Shown piece after piece: positions 35,694 to 43,800 of a stretch of DNA of 43,804 nucleotides. Source of the DNA: Nocardia thailandica NBRC 100428 (GTDB lineage: Bacteria; Actinomycetota; Actinomycetes; Mycobacteriales; Mycobacteriaceae); assembly GCF_000308795.1 (NCBI RefSeq), contig NZ_BAGK01000185.1, positions 1-43,804 on the forward strand, given 5' to 3'. Below the pieces are notes generated by a model. That model saw only the letters and a list, made by a program, of their open reading frames with translations, searched no databases and was not told where the DNA came from. A program made the translations under genes and the position numbers. How positions within the stretch are numbered: the stretch's first letter is position 1; the number at the start of each line of letters is the position of its first letter.

Positions 35694-36551
35694 GTGACCG
35701 ACGTTCTCGCGCTCCAGTCCGGCGGACAGATCACCACGTGGCTGCGCTCCAGTGGCCTCGAGATCGCTCTGCTCGTCATGGGGGCGATGCTGTTCGGTCG
35801 GTTCGCCGCCTACCTGCGCGACCGGGTCACCAGCAAGATCGACTCCGGCTTCCAGTCCAGTGACGCGCTGGTCCGCACGGAGGCGGCCAAGCACCGGCAC
35901 GCGCTGGCCCAGGTGATCACCTGGGTCGTGCTGACCATCGTCTACGTGCTCGTCGGCATGGAGGTGTTGCAGCGCTTCGGATTCCAGGTGACCGGCCTGG
36001 TCGCCCCGGCCGCGGTGCTCGGCGCAGCGCTCGGTTTCGGTGCCCAGCGCATCGTCCAGGACATCCTGGCCGGCTTCTTCCTCATCACCGAACGCCAGTA
36101 CGGCTTCGGTGACGTGGTGCGGATCTCGGTGACCGGCTCCGCCGAGCTGGCCGAGGGCACCGTGGAGGACGTGACGCTGCGCATCACCACGCTGCGCAAC
36201 TCCGACGGCGAGGTCATCACGGTGCCCAACGGGCAGATCGTCAAGGTGACCAACCTGTCCAAGGACTGGGCGCGCGCCGCGATCGACGTGCCGGTCGCGG
36301 CCACCGCCGACATCAACCGGATCAACGAGGTCCTGCACGAAGTCTGCACCCGGGCCTACCGCGACCCCAAGCTCGAGCCGCTGCTGCTCGACGAGCCGTC
36401 GGTGATGGGCATCGAGGACCTCGACCTCGACAAGATGAACATCCGCCTGGTTGCCCGCACGTTGCCGGGCAAGCAGTTCGAGGTGGGGCGGGAGCTGCGC
36501 GTGCGTGTCGCGGCCGCCCTGCGCAGGGAAGGTATCAGTGAAACTTCGTAA
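35694..36551 (+). CDS. MscS-family mechanosensitive ion channel
   Basis: 285 aa. A small-conductance mechanosensitive channel that releases solutes on hypo-osmotic shock. The membrane segments are LEIALLVMGAMLFGRFAAYL, QVITWVVLTIVYVLVGMEVL, and the pore helix GLVAPAAVLGAALGFGAQRIVQDILAGFFLI, whose Gly/Ala packing is the family mark. The cytoplasmic beta domain follows with GDVVRIS, TVEDVTLRITTLRNSDGEVITVPNGQI. The position between prfB and ftsE fits the mycobacterial Rv3104c-like membrane proteins. Its promoter is clear; the next small gene overlaps its 3' end by 14 nt. Confidence 0.92.
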   Translation: MTDVLALQSGGQITTWLRSSGLEIALLVMGAMLFGRFAAYLRDRVTSKIDSGFQSSDALVRTEAAKHRHALAQVITWVVLTIVYVLVGMEVLQRFGFQVTGLVAPAAVLGAALGFGAQRIVQDILAGFFLITERQYGFGDVVRISVTGSAELAEGTVEDVTLRITTLRNSDGEVITVPNGQIVKVTNLSKDWARAAIDVPVAATADINRINEVLHEVCTRAYRDPKLEPLLLDEPSVMGIEDLDLDKMNIRLVARTLPGKQFEVGRELRVRVAAALRREGISETS

Positions 36552-36732
36552 GTCCACCACGACGCGACGCACCACGGCGACCCGGCTCCGCAAGTCCACC
36601 GCGGTGCTGATGGCGGCCTGGGTCGGCACCTTCGTGGTCTACGTCTTCGTCAAACCCGCCGACTCCCCCGACGTCCCGACGGCGATCCTCAATGCCGTCC
36701 CGACCTGGAACAACCCGGATTCGACGCCCTGA
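36538..36732 (+). CDS. 64-aa single-pass membrane protein overlapping the mscS-type gene
   Basis: 64 aa. GTG at 36538, with GGGAAGG upstream, lies inside the last codons of the channel gene, which it overlaps by 14 nt. The N-terminus is strongly basic (KLRKSTTTRRTTATRLRKS), followed by one membrane helix (TAVLMAAWVGTFVVYVFV) and a short Pro/Asn-rich outer tail ending NNPDSTP. It is the position-equivalent of Rv3103c, which is longer. Its function is unknown; coupling to the channel suggests it could be an accessory subunit, but this is inference. Confidence 0.7.
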   Translation: MKLRKSTTTRRTTATRLRKSTAVLMAAWVGTFVVYVFVKPADSPDVPTAILNAVPTWNNPDSTP

Positions 36733-36773
36733 CCGGCGGGTGCGCGCCGAACGGGATCGGGGTGCCGGGTGAC

Positions 36774-36779
36774 TACACT
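36774..36779 (+). promoter_or_regulatory. -10 hexamer of a leaderless ftsE promoter
   Basis: TACACT within GACTACACTGG, 8 nt before GTG 36788. Confidence 0.5.
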
Positions 36780-36787
36780 GGCTCCCC

Positions 36788-37477
36788 GTGATCAGCATGC
36801 GCAACGTCACCAAGTCGTACAAGACGTCGACGAGACCGGCGCTGGACAACGTCTCCGTCGAGGTCGGCAAGGGTGAATTCGTCTTCATCATCGGCCCGTC
36901 GGGGTCGGGCAAGTCGACCTTCATGCGGCTGTTGCTGAAGGAGGAGACCCCGACGGCGGGCGAGATCCGGGTCTCGGACTTCCGGGTCGACCGGCTGCCG
37001 GGACGGCGGGTGCCCAAGCTGCGCCAGCGCATCGGTTGCGTGTTCCAGGACTTCCGGCTGTTGCAGCAGAAGACCGTGGAACAGAACGTCGCGTTCGCGC
37101 TCGAGGTGATCGGCAAGCGCCGCCAGTTCATCGAGCGCACGGTGCCCGAGGTCCTGGAGATGGTCGGTCTGGAGGGCAAGGGCAATCGGCTACCGACCGA
37201 GCTCTCCGGTGGTGAGCAGCAGCGGGTGGCGATCGCGCGGGCGTTCGTCAACCGGCCGCTGGTGCTGCTGGCCGACGAGCCGACCGGCAACCTCGACCCC
37301 GACACCAGCGCCGACATCATGGCGCTGCTGGAGCGGATCAACCGCACCGGCACCACGGTGCTGATGGCCACCCACGACAACCACATCGTCGACGCGATGC
37401 GGCGGCGGGTGGTGGAACTCGACCAGGGCAGACTCGTGCGCGACGAGGCCACCGGCGTGTACGGGGTGGGCCGGTAA
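36788..37477 (+). CDS. ftsE: Cell division ATP-binding protein FtsE
   Basis: 229 aa. FtsE is the ATPase of the FtsEX complex, which activates peptidoglycan hydrolases at the division site. Motifs are [16 protein letters not shown] (Walker A), the Q-loop [10 protein letters not shown], the ABC signature [15 protein letters not shown], Walker [13 protein letters not shown] and the H-loop MATHD. The length is normal. The stop overlaps the ftsX ATG by one base (TAATG). Start GTG 36788 gives [12 protein letters not shown]; Met791 downstream (MRNVTKSY) is less favoured because of the promoter position. Confidence 0.97.
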   Translation: MISMRNVTKSYKTSTRPALDNVSVEVGKGEFVFIIGPSGSGKSTFMRLLLKEETPTAGEIRVSDFRVDRLPGRRVPKLRQRIGCVFQDFRLLQQKTVEQNVAFALEVIGKRRQFIERTVPEVLEMVGLEGKGNRLPTELSGGEQQRVAIARAFVNRPLVLLADEPTGNLDPDTSADIMALLERINRTGTTVLMATHDNHIVDAMRRRVVELDQGRLVRDEATGVYGVGR

Positions 37478-38379
37478 TGCGACTCAGCTTCCTGTTCACC
37501 GAGGTCGTCGACGGCCTGCGCCGCAATGTCACGATGACCATCGCGATGATCCTGACCACCGCCGTGTCGCTGATGATGCTCGGCGGCGGCCTGCTGTCGG
37601 TGCGCATGGCCGACAAGACCGAGAACTTCTTCATCGACCGCCTCGAGGTGCGCTTCTACCTCGACGACGCGGTCTCCGACTCCGATCCGGACTGCGCGGC
37701 CGAGCCGTGCGCCGGGCTGCTGGCGGACATGAAGAAGACGCCGGGCGTGGAGAGCGTGCAGTTCCTCAACCGGGCCGACGCGCTGGCGGAGGCGAAGAAG
37801 CTCTTCGCCGATCAGCCCGAGATGGCCCAGTACATCAACGACAGCCCGCTGCCCGCCTCGCTGCGGGTGAAGATGGCCGACGCGAACCAGTACCAGCACA
37901 TCTACGACACCTTCGCCACGAGGCAGGGCGTGCGGATCGTGGCCAACGACAAGGAGTTCGTCGACCGGCTGGTCAGCCTGTTCGACGGCCTGCGCAACGC
38001 CGCCTTCGGCCTGGCGGTGGTGATGGCGGTCGCGGCCATGCTGCTGATCCTGAACATGGTGCAGATCGCGGCGTTCACCCGCCGCACGGAGGTCGGCATC
38101 ATGCGCCTGGTCGGCGCGACCCGCTGGTACACCCAGCTGCCGTTCCTCCTCGAGGCCGTGGTCGCGGCGGCGGTCGGCTCGCTGCTGGCGGTCCTCGGCC
38201 TGATCATCGCCCGCCCGCTGGTGATCGACCGGGCGCTCGGCCCGCTGTTCGACAGCAATGTGTTCCCGCGGATCACAGGCGACGACATCGCCGTGGTCGC
38301 CCTGACCATCGCGCCGATCGGCGTCGTGTTCGCCGGGGTCACCGCCTATCTGACGCTGCGGTACTACGTGCGGGAGTGA
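37477..38379 (+). CDS. ftsX: Cell division protein FtsX
   Basis: 300 aa. The permease-like partner of FtsE. There are four membrane segments: MTIAMILTTAVSLMMLGGGLL near the N-terminus, then AFGLAVVMAVAAMLLILNMVQIA, FLLEAVVAAAVGSLLAVLGLII, and AVVALTIAPIGVVFAGVTAYL. The large extracellular loop after the first segment (about 45-165) is the domain that binds RipC-type hydrolases in mycobacteria and carries a Cys pair (DPDCAAEPCAG). The TRRTEVGIMRLVGAT stretch is the usual FtsX cytoplasmic coupling loop. The expected smpB does not follow it. Confidence 0.96.
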   Translation: MRLSFLFTEVVDGLRRNVTMTIAMILTTAVSLMMLGGGLLSVRMADKTENFFIDRLEVRFYLDDAVSDSDPDCAAEPCAGLLADMKKTPGVESVQFLNRADALAEAKKLFADQPEMAQYINDSPLPASLRVKMADANQYQHIYDTFATRQGVRIVANDKEFVDRLVSLFDGLRNAAFGLAVVMAVAAMLLILNMVQIAAFTRRTEVGIMRLVGATRWYTQLPFLLEAVVAAAVGSLLAVLGLIIARPLVIDRALGPLFDSNVFPRITGDDIAVVALTIAPIGVVFAGVTAYLTLRYYVRE

Positions 38380-38415
38380 CTCCCCGGGGCGTCACGGGTG
38401 ACCTGCCCGCGCGGA

Positions 38416-38778
38416 TCAGGCGCGCGCGGTCGCTCCGAGACTCGCGCGCAGCTGGGCGGCGAGCCGGGTCCGCCGGTCCGCCAGGTCGGCGATCCGGCGA
38501 TCCAGTTCGGCCCGCCGCTCGGCCATGATCCGCACCGACATCTCGCAGGCCTGCACCGGACCGTCGGGTTCGGTGCAGGGCAGCAGCGCGGCGATGTCGT
38601 CGGTGGTCAGGCCCGCGGCGAGCAGTTCGCGGATCTTCGCCACCGTCGCGGGGGCGGTCTCCGGATAGGCGCGGTAGCCGTTGACGTCCCGGCCCGGGCG
38701 CAGCAGCCCCTGTTCCTCGTAGTAGCGCAGCAGCCGCGTGCTGACACCGCTGCGGTGCGCGAGTTCGCCGATCAGCAT
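38416..38778 (-). CDS. MerR-family transcriptional regulator
   Basis: 120 aa. It begins MLIGELAHRSGVSTRLLRYYEEQGLL, the MerR winged helix-turn-helix, followed by the wing GYRAYPE and a coiled-coil dimerisation helix (RIMAERRAELDRRIADLADRRTRL). Two cysteines lie at the start of the coil region (LLPCTE and QACEMS), so a thiol, metal or redox signal is possible, but these are not a standard metal site. It is divergent from an alpha/beta hydrolase gene whose promoter has a MerR-type long spacer and palindrome, and that gene is the likely target. Confidence 0.9.
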   Translation of the reverse strand: MLIGELAHRSGVSTRLLRYYEEQGLLRPGRDVNGYRAYPETAPATVAKIRELLAAGLTTDDIAALLPCTEPDGPVQACEMSVRIMAERRAELDRRIADLADRRTRLAAQLRASLGATARA

Positions 38779-38799
38779 GTGACCGCCCGCACGCCGGCC

Positions 38800-38831
38800 T
38801 TGACCTTCACACCCATGTGAATCCCTAACCT
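38800..38831 (+). promoter_or_regulatory. MerR-type promoter/operator of the alpha/beta hydrolase gene
   Basis: TTGACC at 38800-38805 and TAACCT at 38826-38831 are separated by a 20-bp spacer, longer than standard, as in MerR-controlled promoters. The spacer contains a palindrome TTCACA-N4-TGTGAA (38806-38821). The -10 ends 7 nt before ATG 38839, so the transcript is probably leaderless. Confidence 0.7.
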
Positions 38832-38838
38832 CCGGGCC

Positions 38839-39600
38839 ATGACAACGATTCCTCTGCGGACCACCGTCCACGGCTCCGGCCCCGGCATCGTCCTCGCGCA
38901 CGGCGCGGGCGGCACCATCGAGACCAACTTCGGTGTCGTCCTGGCCGACCTCGCGGCAGCCCACACCGTCGTCGCGCCCGACTATCCCGGCGACGACACC
39001 CCGCTCGACCTCGACGCGCTCGCCGACGCGCTGGTGGCGGCCGCGGTCGCTGTCGGCGTACCGACGTTCACGATCGTCGGGTTCTCCCTGGGCACCGCGG
39101 TCGCCGTCCGGGCAGCCGCCCGGCATCCGGAGCGGGTCACCGGCCTGGTGCTCACCGCCGGGTTCGCCGTCGCCGACAACCGGGCCAGGCTCGCCGTGCG
39201 GGCCTGGCGGGATCTCCTGGATCGGGCGGCGCTGGAGAGTTTCGCCCGGCTCACCCTGCTGACCGGCTTCGCCGCCGAGTTCGTCGACGCGCTGCCCGCC
39301 GCCGCCGTCGAGGAACTGGTCGCGCGGACCGCGGCGGCGGTCCCCGGCGGGACGCGGCAGCAGGCCGCGCTGGTCGCGACGATCGACACCAGCGCCGATC
39401 TGGCGGGGATCGCGGTGCCCACGCTGGTCGTCGCCACCACCGCGGACCTGCTCGTCGCGCCTGCCGGTTCCCGGGCGCTCGCCGCGGGGATCCCGGGCGC
39501 GGAGTACACCGAGATCGACGCGGGCCACGTGGTCATGGCCGAACGGCCCGACGCCTGGCGCGAGGCGCTTCTGGATTTCCTCGCCCGGCACCGGCTCTGA
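38839..39600 (+). CDS. Alpha/beta hydrolase
   Basis: 253 aa. A full alpha/beta hydrolase fold with the oxyanion HGAGGTIETN, nucleophile Ser83 in IVGFSLGTA (G-x-S-x-G), the acid in VVATTADLLVAP, and the His in IDAGHVVMAERP. It has no signal peptide. It belongs to the large group of esterases/lactonases of unknown substrate. Its divergent MerR regulator and tailored promoter suggest induction by a specific compound. It ends a few bases before the convergent glycosyltransferase. Confidence 0.92.
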   Translation: MTTIPLRTTVHGSGPGIVLAHGAGGTIETNFGVVLADLAAAHTVVAPDYPGDDTPLDLDALADALVAAAVAVGVPTFTIVGFSLGTAVAVRAAARHPERVTGLVLTAGFAVADNRARLAVRAWRDLLDRAALESFARLTLLTGFAAEFVDALPAAAVEELVARTAAAVPGGTRQQAALVATIDTSADLAGIAVPTLVVATTADLLVAPAGSRALAAGIPGAEYTEIDAGHVVMAERPDAWREALLDFLARHRL

Positions 39601-39601
39601 T

Positions 39602-41023
39602 TCAGCCGAGGGTGCGCAGCCGCGGCCACACCTGTGACCACGGCCGGACCGGATCGCGGCAGACGAACAGCGGCGCGCCCTGCTCGTCGTTGTCGATGCC
39701 GAGCCCGTTGTCGAGCGTGCCTGCCGGTTCGAGGACGCCGCACAGCCCGGTCAGCCGGTCGCGGCCGATGCCGACGGTCAGCACGGTGGTCGCGCTGTCG
39801 GGCGGCGGCCCCCACCACCAGTAGGCGTTGTGGCCCGAATACGGCACCGGCAGGCCGTGTTCGGCGCCGTACCGTTCGATGGCCCCGGCCTCGCCGTAGT
39901 TGGCGGTGAGCACGGGCGCGCCGGGCGGGCGGGCCGCCGCCACCTGCGCGACGAGGCGGGGCCAGCCGATGGTCTCGCCCGTGTCGTAGTTCACCGCGAG
40001 CACCGGGGAGTCGCGCAGGGCGGCGGCAGGCAGGATCGGCAGGAACAGCACCGCGGCGCCCGCCGCGTTGACCACCAGTACCGAAACCGCTGCCGCCCAG
40101 CGTGTCCGGCTCTCCCCGAGCCACCGCGCGATCGGCACGGCCGCGGCGGCCAGCAGCACCGGATACATCCCACCCAGGTAGTACGCCTTGCCGCCCGCGA
40201 CGAGGAACAAGGCGAACAACAGCGGATACGCGAGCGCGAACGCCCGGAACTCCGGCCGCCGCCACAGCCACCACAGCCCGAGCAGCCACACCGGCAGCAG
40301 CAGCGGTCCCACCAGACCGGCTTGGAGGACGACGAATCCGGCGCGGTCGTCGGAGGTGCCGGAGGACCCGCCCGCGATCGCCGAGCCGACCTCCCATTGC
40401 GGAAACCCGTGCCGCGCCTGCCACCACAGGTACGGTGTCCAGATCAGTACCGCCACACCGACGCCCGCGCCGAACCACCGGGTGCGCAGCACCCGCCGCG
40501 GCCCGCACAGCAGCAGCGTCACCACCAGCACCGCGACCGGCACCGCGAGCAGCAGCTTGTTCTGCAATCCCAGTCCGGTCACCACGCCCACCGCGAGCCA
40601 CCAGCGCGGGTCCGCGCCCCGGACCAGGCGCACCACCAGCAGGCAGATCAGCGTCCACGCCGCGAGGTCGAAGACGGTCGTGCCGAGCAGGTGCCCGGCC
40701 GCGAGCAGCAGCGCCGCCCCCGCGCACGCGGCGGCGGCCAGCGCCTCGGCCACCCGCCCGCCGCCGAACTCCCGCGCGAGCAGCCCGGCGCACACGACGA
40801 CCGCCGTCGCGGCCAGGATCGCCGCGGCCCGCAGCAGGAGTAACGAATCGGCGTCGATCGCCGCCGCGGCTCGCGCGAGGAACGGCACCAGCGGAGGTTG
40901 GTCGGGGTAGCCGAGGTCGAGGCGGCGGCCCGCGGCGAGGAAGTACAGCTCGTCGCGGTGCGGGCCGTAGCGCGACGCGGTCGCGACCAGCACCGCGGCG
41001 AAGACGAGCGCGACCACGGGCAC
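39602..41023 (-). CDS. GT-C glycosyltransferase (PMT/ArnT-like, GT39/GT83)
   Basis: 473 aa with about 11 membrane helices. The N-terminal loop YGPHRDELYFLAAGRRLDLGYPDQPPLVPFLARA holds the Asp-Glu pair and the YPDQPPL motif of PMT_2-type glycosyltransferases, which use polyprenyl-phosphate sugars outside the membrane. The C-terminal about 130 residues form a soluble domain with VLTANYGEAGAIERYGAEHGLP and SGHNAYWWWGPPP. The acceptor and sugar are unknown; a mannosyl or arabinosyl transfer on the envelope would fit the organism, but this is inference. GTG 41023 is the first reasonable start and lacks a ribosome site. It is divergent from fadE24. Confidence 0.88.
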   Translation of the reverse strand: MPVVALVFAAVLVATASRYGPHRDELYFLAAGRRLDLGYPDQPPLVPFLARAAAAIDADSLLLLRAAAILAATAVVVCAGLLAREFGGGRVAEALAAAACAGAALLLAAGHLLGTTVFDLAAWTLICLLVVRLVRGADPRWWLAVGVVTGLGLQNKLLLAVPVAVLVVTLLLCGPRRVLRTRWFGAGVGVAVLIWTPYLWWQARHGFPQWEVGSAIAGGSSGTSDDRAGFVVLQAGLVGPLLLPVWLLGLWWLWRRPEFRAFALAYPLLFALFLVAGGKAYYLGGMYPVLLAAAAVPIARWLGESRTRWAAAVSVLVVNAAGAAVLFLPILPAAALRDSPVLAVNYDTGETIGWPRLVAQVAAARPPGAPVLTANYGEAGAIERYGAEHGLPVPYSGHNAYWWWGPPPDSATTVLTVGIGRDRLTGLCGVLEPAGTLDNGLGIDNDEQGAPLFVCRDPVRPWSQVWPRLRTLG

Positions 41024-41073
41024 CCGCTCAGCGTGACACGGAATGTCCGATCATGCTGCCGATCGACACACTT

Positions 41074-41110
41074 CTTACTCTGAAGTAAGATAGACTTACT
41101 CCCGAGTAAG
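41074..41110. promoter_or_regulatory. Two tandem palindromes upstream of fadE24, probable repressor operators
   Basis: CTTACT-N4-AGTAAG occurs at 41074-41089 and again at 41095-41110, with centres exactly 21 bp apart (two helical turns), each followed by ATAG. The arms are 6 bp and perfect. The spacing suits two dimers on one face of the DNA. The region lies between fadE24 and the divergent glycosyltransferase, 45 bp before the fadE24 start. Confidence 0.8.
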
Positions 41111-41154
41111 ATAGCTGGGGCACACCCTGCCCCACCATCCGAGGAAACCAGGTG

Positions 41155-42546
41155 ATGATGAGCACTCGAGACAGCGCACCGACGCGTCGTCCGGAAACGT
41201 CCGCCGTCGGCTTCAGCCAGCCCAAACGGGACTGGATGGGCGCCGCGATGCGCGCACTGACCACGATTACCGGGTCGGAGCTGGCCGAGAAGTACAACAT
41301 CCGCAAGCCGATCGAGCGCGTCACCTACGAGGGCACCAAGACCGGCTTCCGCACCCTCGGCGCCGCCACCCGCACCTTCGCCAAGGTCACCGGCGGCGAC
41401 AAGCCCAAGCGCCTGGCCGACAACGAGTCCAAGACCAAGGACTACTTCGACCTGACCCCGTCCGACGAGCAGCAGATGATCGTCGAGACCGTCAAGGAAT
41501 TCGCCGCCGAGATCCTGCGCCCGGCCGCCTACGACGCCGACCACGACGCCGCCGCGCCCAAGGACCTGCTCGAGCGCGCCGCCGAACTCGGCATCACCCT
41601 GATCAACGTCCCCGAGGAGCTCGAGGGCGCCGCCTCCGAGCGCGGCGCGGTCACCAACGCGCTGGTCGCCGAGGCCCTCGCCCACGGCGACATGGGCCTG
41701 GCGCTGCCGATCCTGGCGCCCTCCGGCGTGGCCGTCGCGCTGTCCCAGTGGGGCACCGACGCCCAGCAGAAGACCTACCTGCCCGCCTTCACCGGCGAGA
41801 ACGTGCCGCAGGCCTCGGTGGTCATCGCCGAGCCGCGCGCCCTGTTCGACCCGTTCGCGCTGCAGACCAAGGCCACCCGCTCCCCCTCGGGGTACCGCCT
41901 CAACGGCGTGAAGTCGCTGGTCCCCGCCGCCGCCGACGCCGAGCTGTTCATCGTCGCGGCCGAGCTGGACGGGCGCCCCGCGCTGTTCATCGTCGAGTCC
42001 GACACCGCGGGCCTCGTGGTCGAGGCCGACCCCAGCATGGGCCTGCGCGCCGCCGGCCTCGGTCGCCTGCTGCTGGACAACGTCGCCGTCGGCGCCGACG
42101 CGCTGCTGGGCGACGGTGACACCGCCACCCGCGTGCAGGAGTACACCGACGCCGTGCAGCTGGCCCGCCTCGGCTGGTCCTCGCTGGCCATCGGCACCGG
42201 CCAGGCCGTGCTCGACTACGTGATCCCCTACGTGAACGAGCGCGAGGCCTTCGGCGAGCCCATCTCCCACCGCCAGGCGGTGGCGTTCATGGTCGCCAAC
42301 ATCGCCATCGAGCTCGACGGCCTGCGCCTGGTCACCCTGCGCGGCGCCTCGCGCGCGGAGCAGGGCCTGTCCTTCGGCCGCGAGGCCGCGCTCGCGCGCA
42401 AGCTGGCCACCGACAAGGGCATGCAGATCGGCCTGGACGGCGTGCAGCTGCTCGGCGGCCACGGCTTCACCAAGGAACACCCGGTCGAGCGCTGGTACCG
42501 CGACCTCCGCGCCATCGGCGTCGCCGAAGGCGTTGTGCTGATCTAG
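41155..42546 (+). CDS. fadE24: Acyl-CoA dehydrogenase subunit, FadE24-like
   Basis: About 463 aa; Mtb FadE24 is 468 as I recall. It is the larger member of an adjacent pair of acyl-CoA dehydrogenase genes. The N-terminal about 100 residues are extra. The core contains LTPSDEQQMIVETVKEFAAEILRP and RWYRDLRAIGVAEGVVLI at the end. The segment that normally carries the FAD-binding GSD motif reads IAEPRALFDPF, so it is degenerate, and the C-terminus stops before the usual EGT-x-x-Q region. Both fit an alpha2-beta2 enzyme where each subunit gives half of the active site, as shown for other actinobacterial FadE pairs. Starts at GTG 41152, ATG 41155 and ATG 41158 are in frame; GAGG at 41141-41144 serves them. 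Confidence 0.88.
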   Translation: MMSTRDSAPTRRPETSAVGFSQPKRDWMGAAMRALTTITGSELAEKYNIRKPIERVTYEGTKTGFRTLGAATRTFAKVTGGDKPKRLADNESKTKDYFDLTPSDEQQMIVETVKEFAAEILRPAAYDADHDAAAPKDLLERAAELGITLINVPEELEGAASERGAVTNALVAEALAHGDMGLALPILAPSGVAVALSQWGTDAQQKTYLPAFTGENVPQASVVIAEPRALFDPFALQTKATRSPSGYRLNGVKSLVPAAADAELFIVAAELDGRPALFIVESDTAGLVVEADPSMGLRAAGLGRLLLDNVAVGADALLGDGDTATRVQEYTDAVQLARLGWSSLAIGTGQAVLDYVIPYVNEREAFGEPISHRQAVAFMVANIAIELDGLRLVTLRGASRAEQGLSFGREAALARKLATDKGMQIGLDGVQLLGGHGFTKEHPVERWYRDLRAIGVAEGVVLI

Positions 42547-42582
42547 GTTTCGGCCCCACTTCCTCCCAGGAGACCTCCTCTC

Positions 42583-43800
42583 ATGATCAATCTCGAACTC
42601 CCCAAGAAGCTGCGGGCCAGCGCCAACCAGGCCCACCAGGTCGCCGCGCAGATCTTCCGTCCCATCTCGCGCAAGTACGACCTCGCCGAACACGAGTACC
42701 CGGTCGAGCTCGACACCATGGCCGCCATGGTCGAGGGCCTCGCCGACTCCGGCACCCAGAAGATCGGCGGCGCCGCGGGCGGCCGCAACGACGAGGCGGG
42801 CGACGTCGAGTTCGTCTCGAACGCCAACGGCGGCAACATGTCCGCGCTGCTCAACGCGCTGGAGACCTCGTGGGGCGACGTCGGCCTGATGCTGACCATC
42901 CCCTACCAGGGCCTCGGCAACGCCGCCATCGCCGCCGTCGCGACCGACGAGCAGCTGGCCCGCTTCGGCAAGGTGTGGGCCTCGATGGCCATCACCGAGC
43001 CGTCGTTCGGCTCCGACTCCGCCGCCGTCACCACCACGGCCGTCCTCGACGGCGACGAGTGGGTCCTCAACGGCGAGAAGATCTTCGTCACCGCGGGCGA
43101 GCGCTCCACCCACATCGTGGTGTGGGCGACCGTCGACAAGAGCCTCGGCCGCGCGGCGATCAAGTCCTTCGTCGTGCCCCGTGACGCCCCCGGCCTGTCG
43201 GTGGCCCGCCTCGAGCACAAGCTCGGCATCAAGGCCTCCGACACCGCCGTCCTGCTGCTGCAGGACTGCCGCATCCCGGCCGACAACATCCTCGGCTCGC
43301 CGGAAGTCAACGTGGAGAAGGGTTTCGCGGGGGTCATGCAGACCTTCGACAACACCCGTCCCCTCGTCGCCGCCATGGCGATCGGCGTCACCCGCGCCGC
43401 CCTCGAGGAGCTGCGCGCCATCCTGACCGACGCGGGCGTGGAGATCTCCTACGACACCCCGGCGATGAACCAGCACGCCGCGGCCGCCGAGTTCCTGCGC
43501 ATGGAGGCCGATTACGAGTCGGCCTACCTGCTGGCGCTGCGGGCCGCGTGGATGGCCGACAACAAGAAGCCGAACTCGCTCGAGGCGTCGATGTCCAAGG
43601 CCAAGGCGGGCCGGACCGGCACCGACGTGACGCTCAAGGCCGTCGAGCTGGCCGGTTCCCTCGGCTACTCCCAGCGCCTGCTGCTCGAGAAGTGGGGCCG
43701 CGACTCGAAGATCCTCGACATCTTCGAGGGCACCCAGCAGATCCAGCAGCTCATCGTGGCGCGCCGGGTCCTCGGCAAGACCTCGGCCGAGCTCAAGTGA
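42583..43800 (+). CDS. fadE23: Acyl-CoA dehydrogenase subunit, FadE23-like
   Basis: 405 aa; Mtb FadE23 is 401 as I recall. It has the motifs its partner lacks: MAITEPSFGSDSAAV (FAD and substrate contact), WVLNGEKIFVTAGERST, and DSKILDIFEGTQQIQQLIVARRVLG, where the Glu of FEGTQ is at the place of the catalytic base in many family members. AGGAGA lies 9 nt before ATG 42583; the gap to fadE24 is 36 nt, so the two form an operon. It presumably dehydrogenates an acyl- or steroid-chain CoA thioester together with FadE24. The substrate is not defined. The stop codon is 4 nt before the window end. Confidence 0.9.
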   Translation: MINLELPKKLRASANQAHQVAAQIFRPISRKYDLAEHEYPVELDTMAAMVEGLADSGTQKIGGAAGGRNDEAGDVEFVSNANGGNMSALLNALETSWGDVGLMLTIPYQGLGNAAIAAVATDEQLARFGKVWASMAITEPSFGSDSAAVTTTAVLDGDEWVLNGEKIFVTAGERSTHIVVWATVDKSLGRAAIKSFVVPRDAPGLSVARLEHKLGIKASDTAVLLLQDCRIPADNILGSPEVNVEKGFAGVMQTFDNTRPLVAAMAIGVTRAALEELRAILTDAGVEISYDTPAMNQHAAAAEFLRMEADYESAYLLALRAAWMADNKKPNSLEASMSKAKAGRTGTDVTLKAVELAGSLGYSQRLLLEKWGRDSKILDIFEGTQQIQQLIVARRVLGKTSAELK

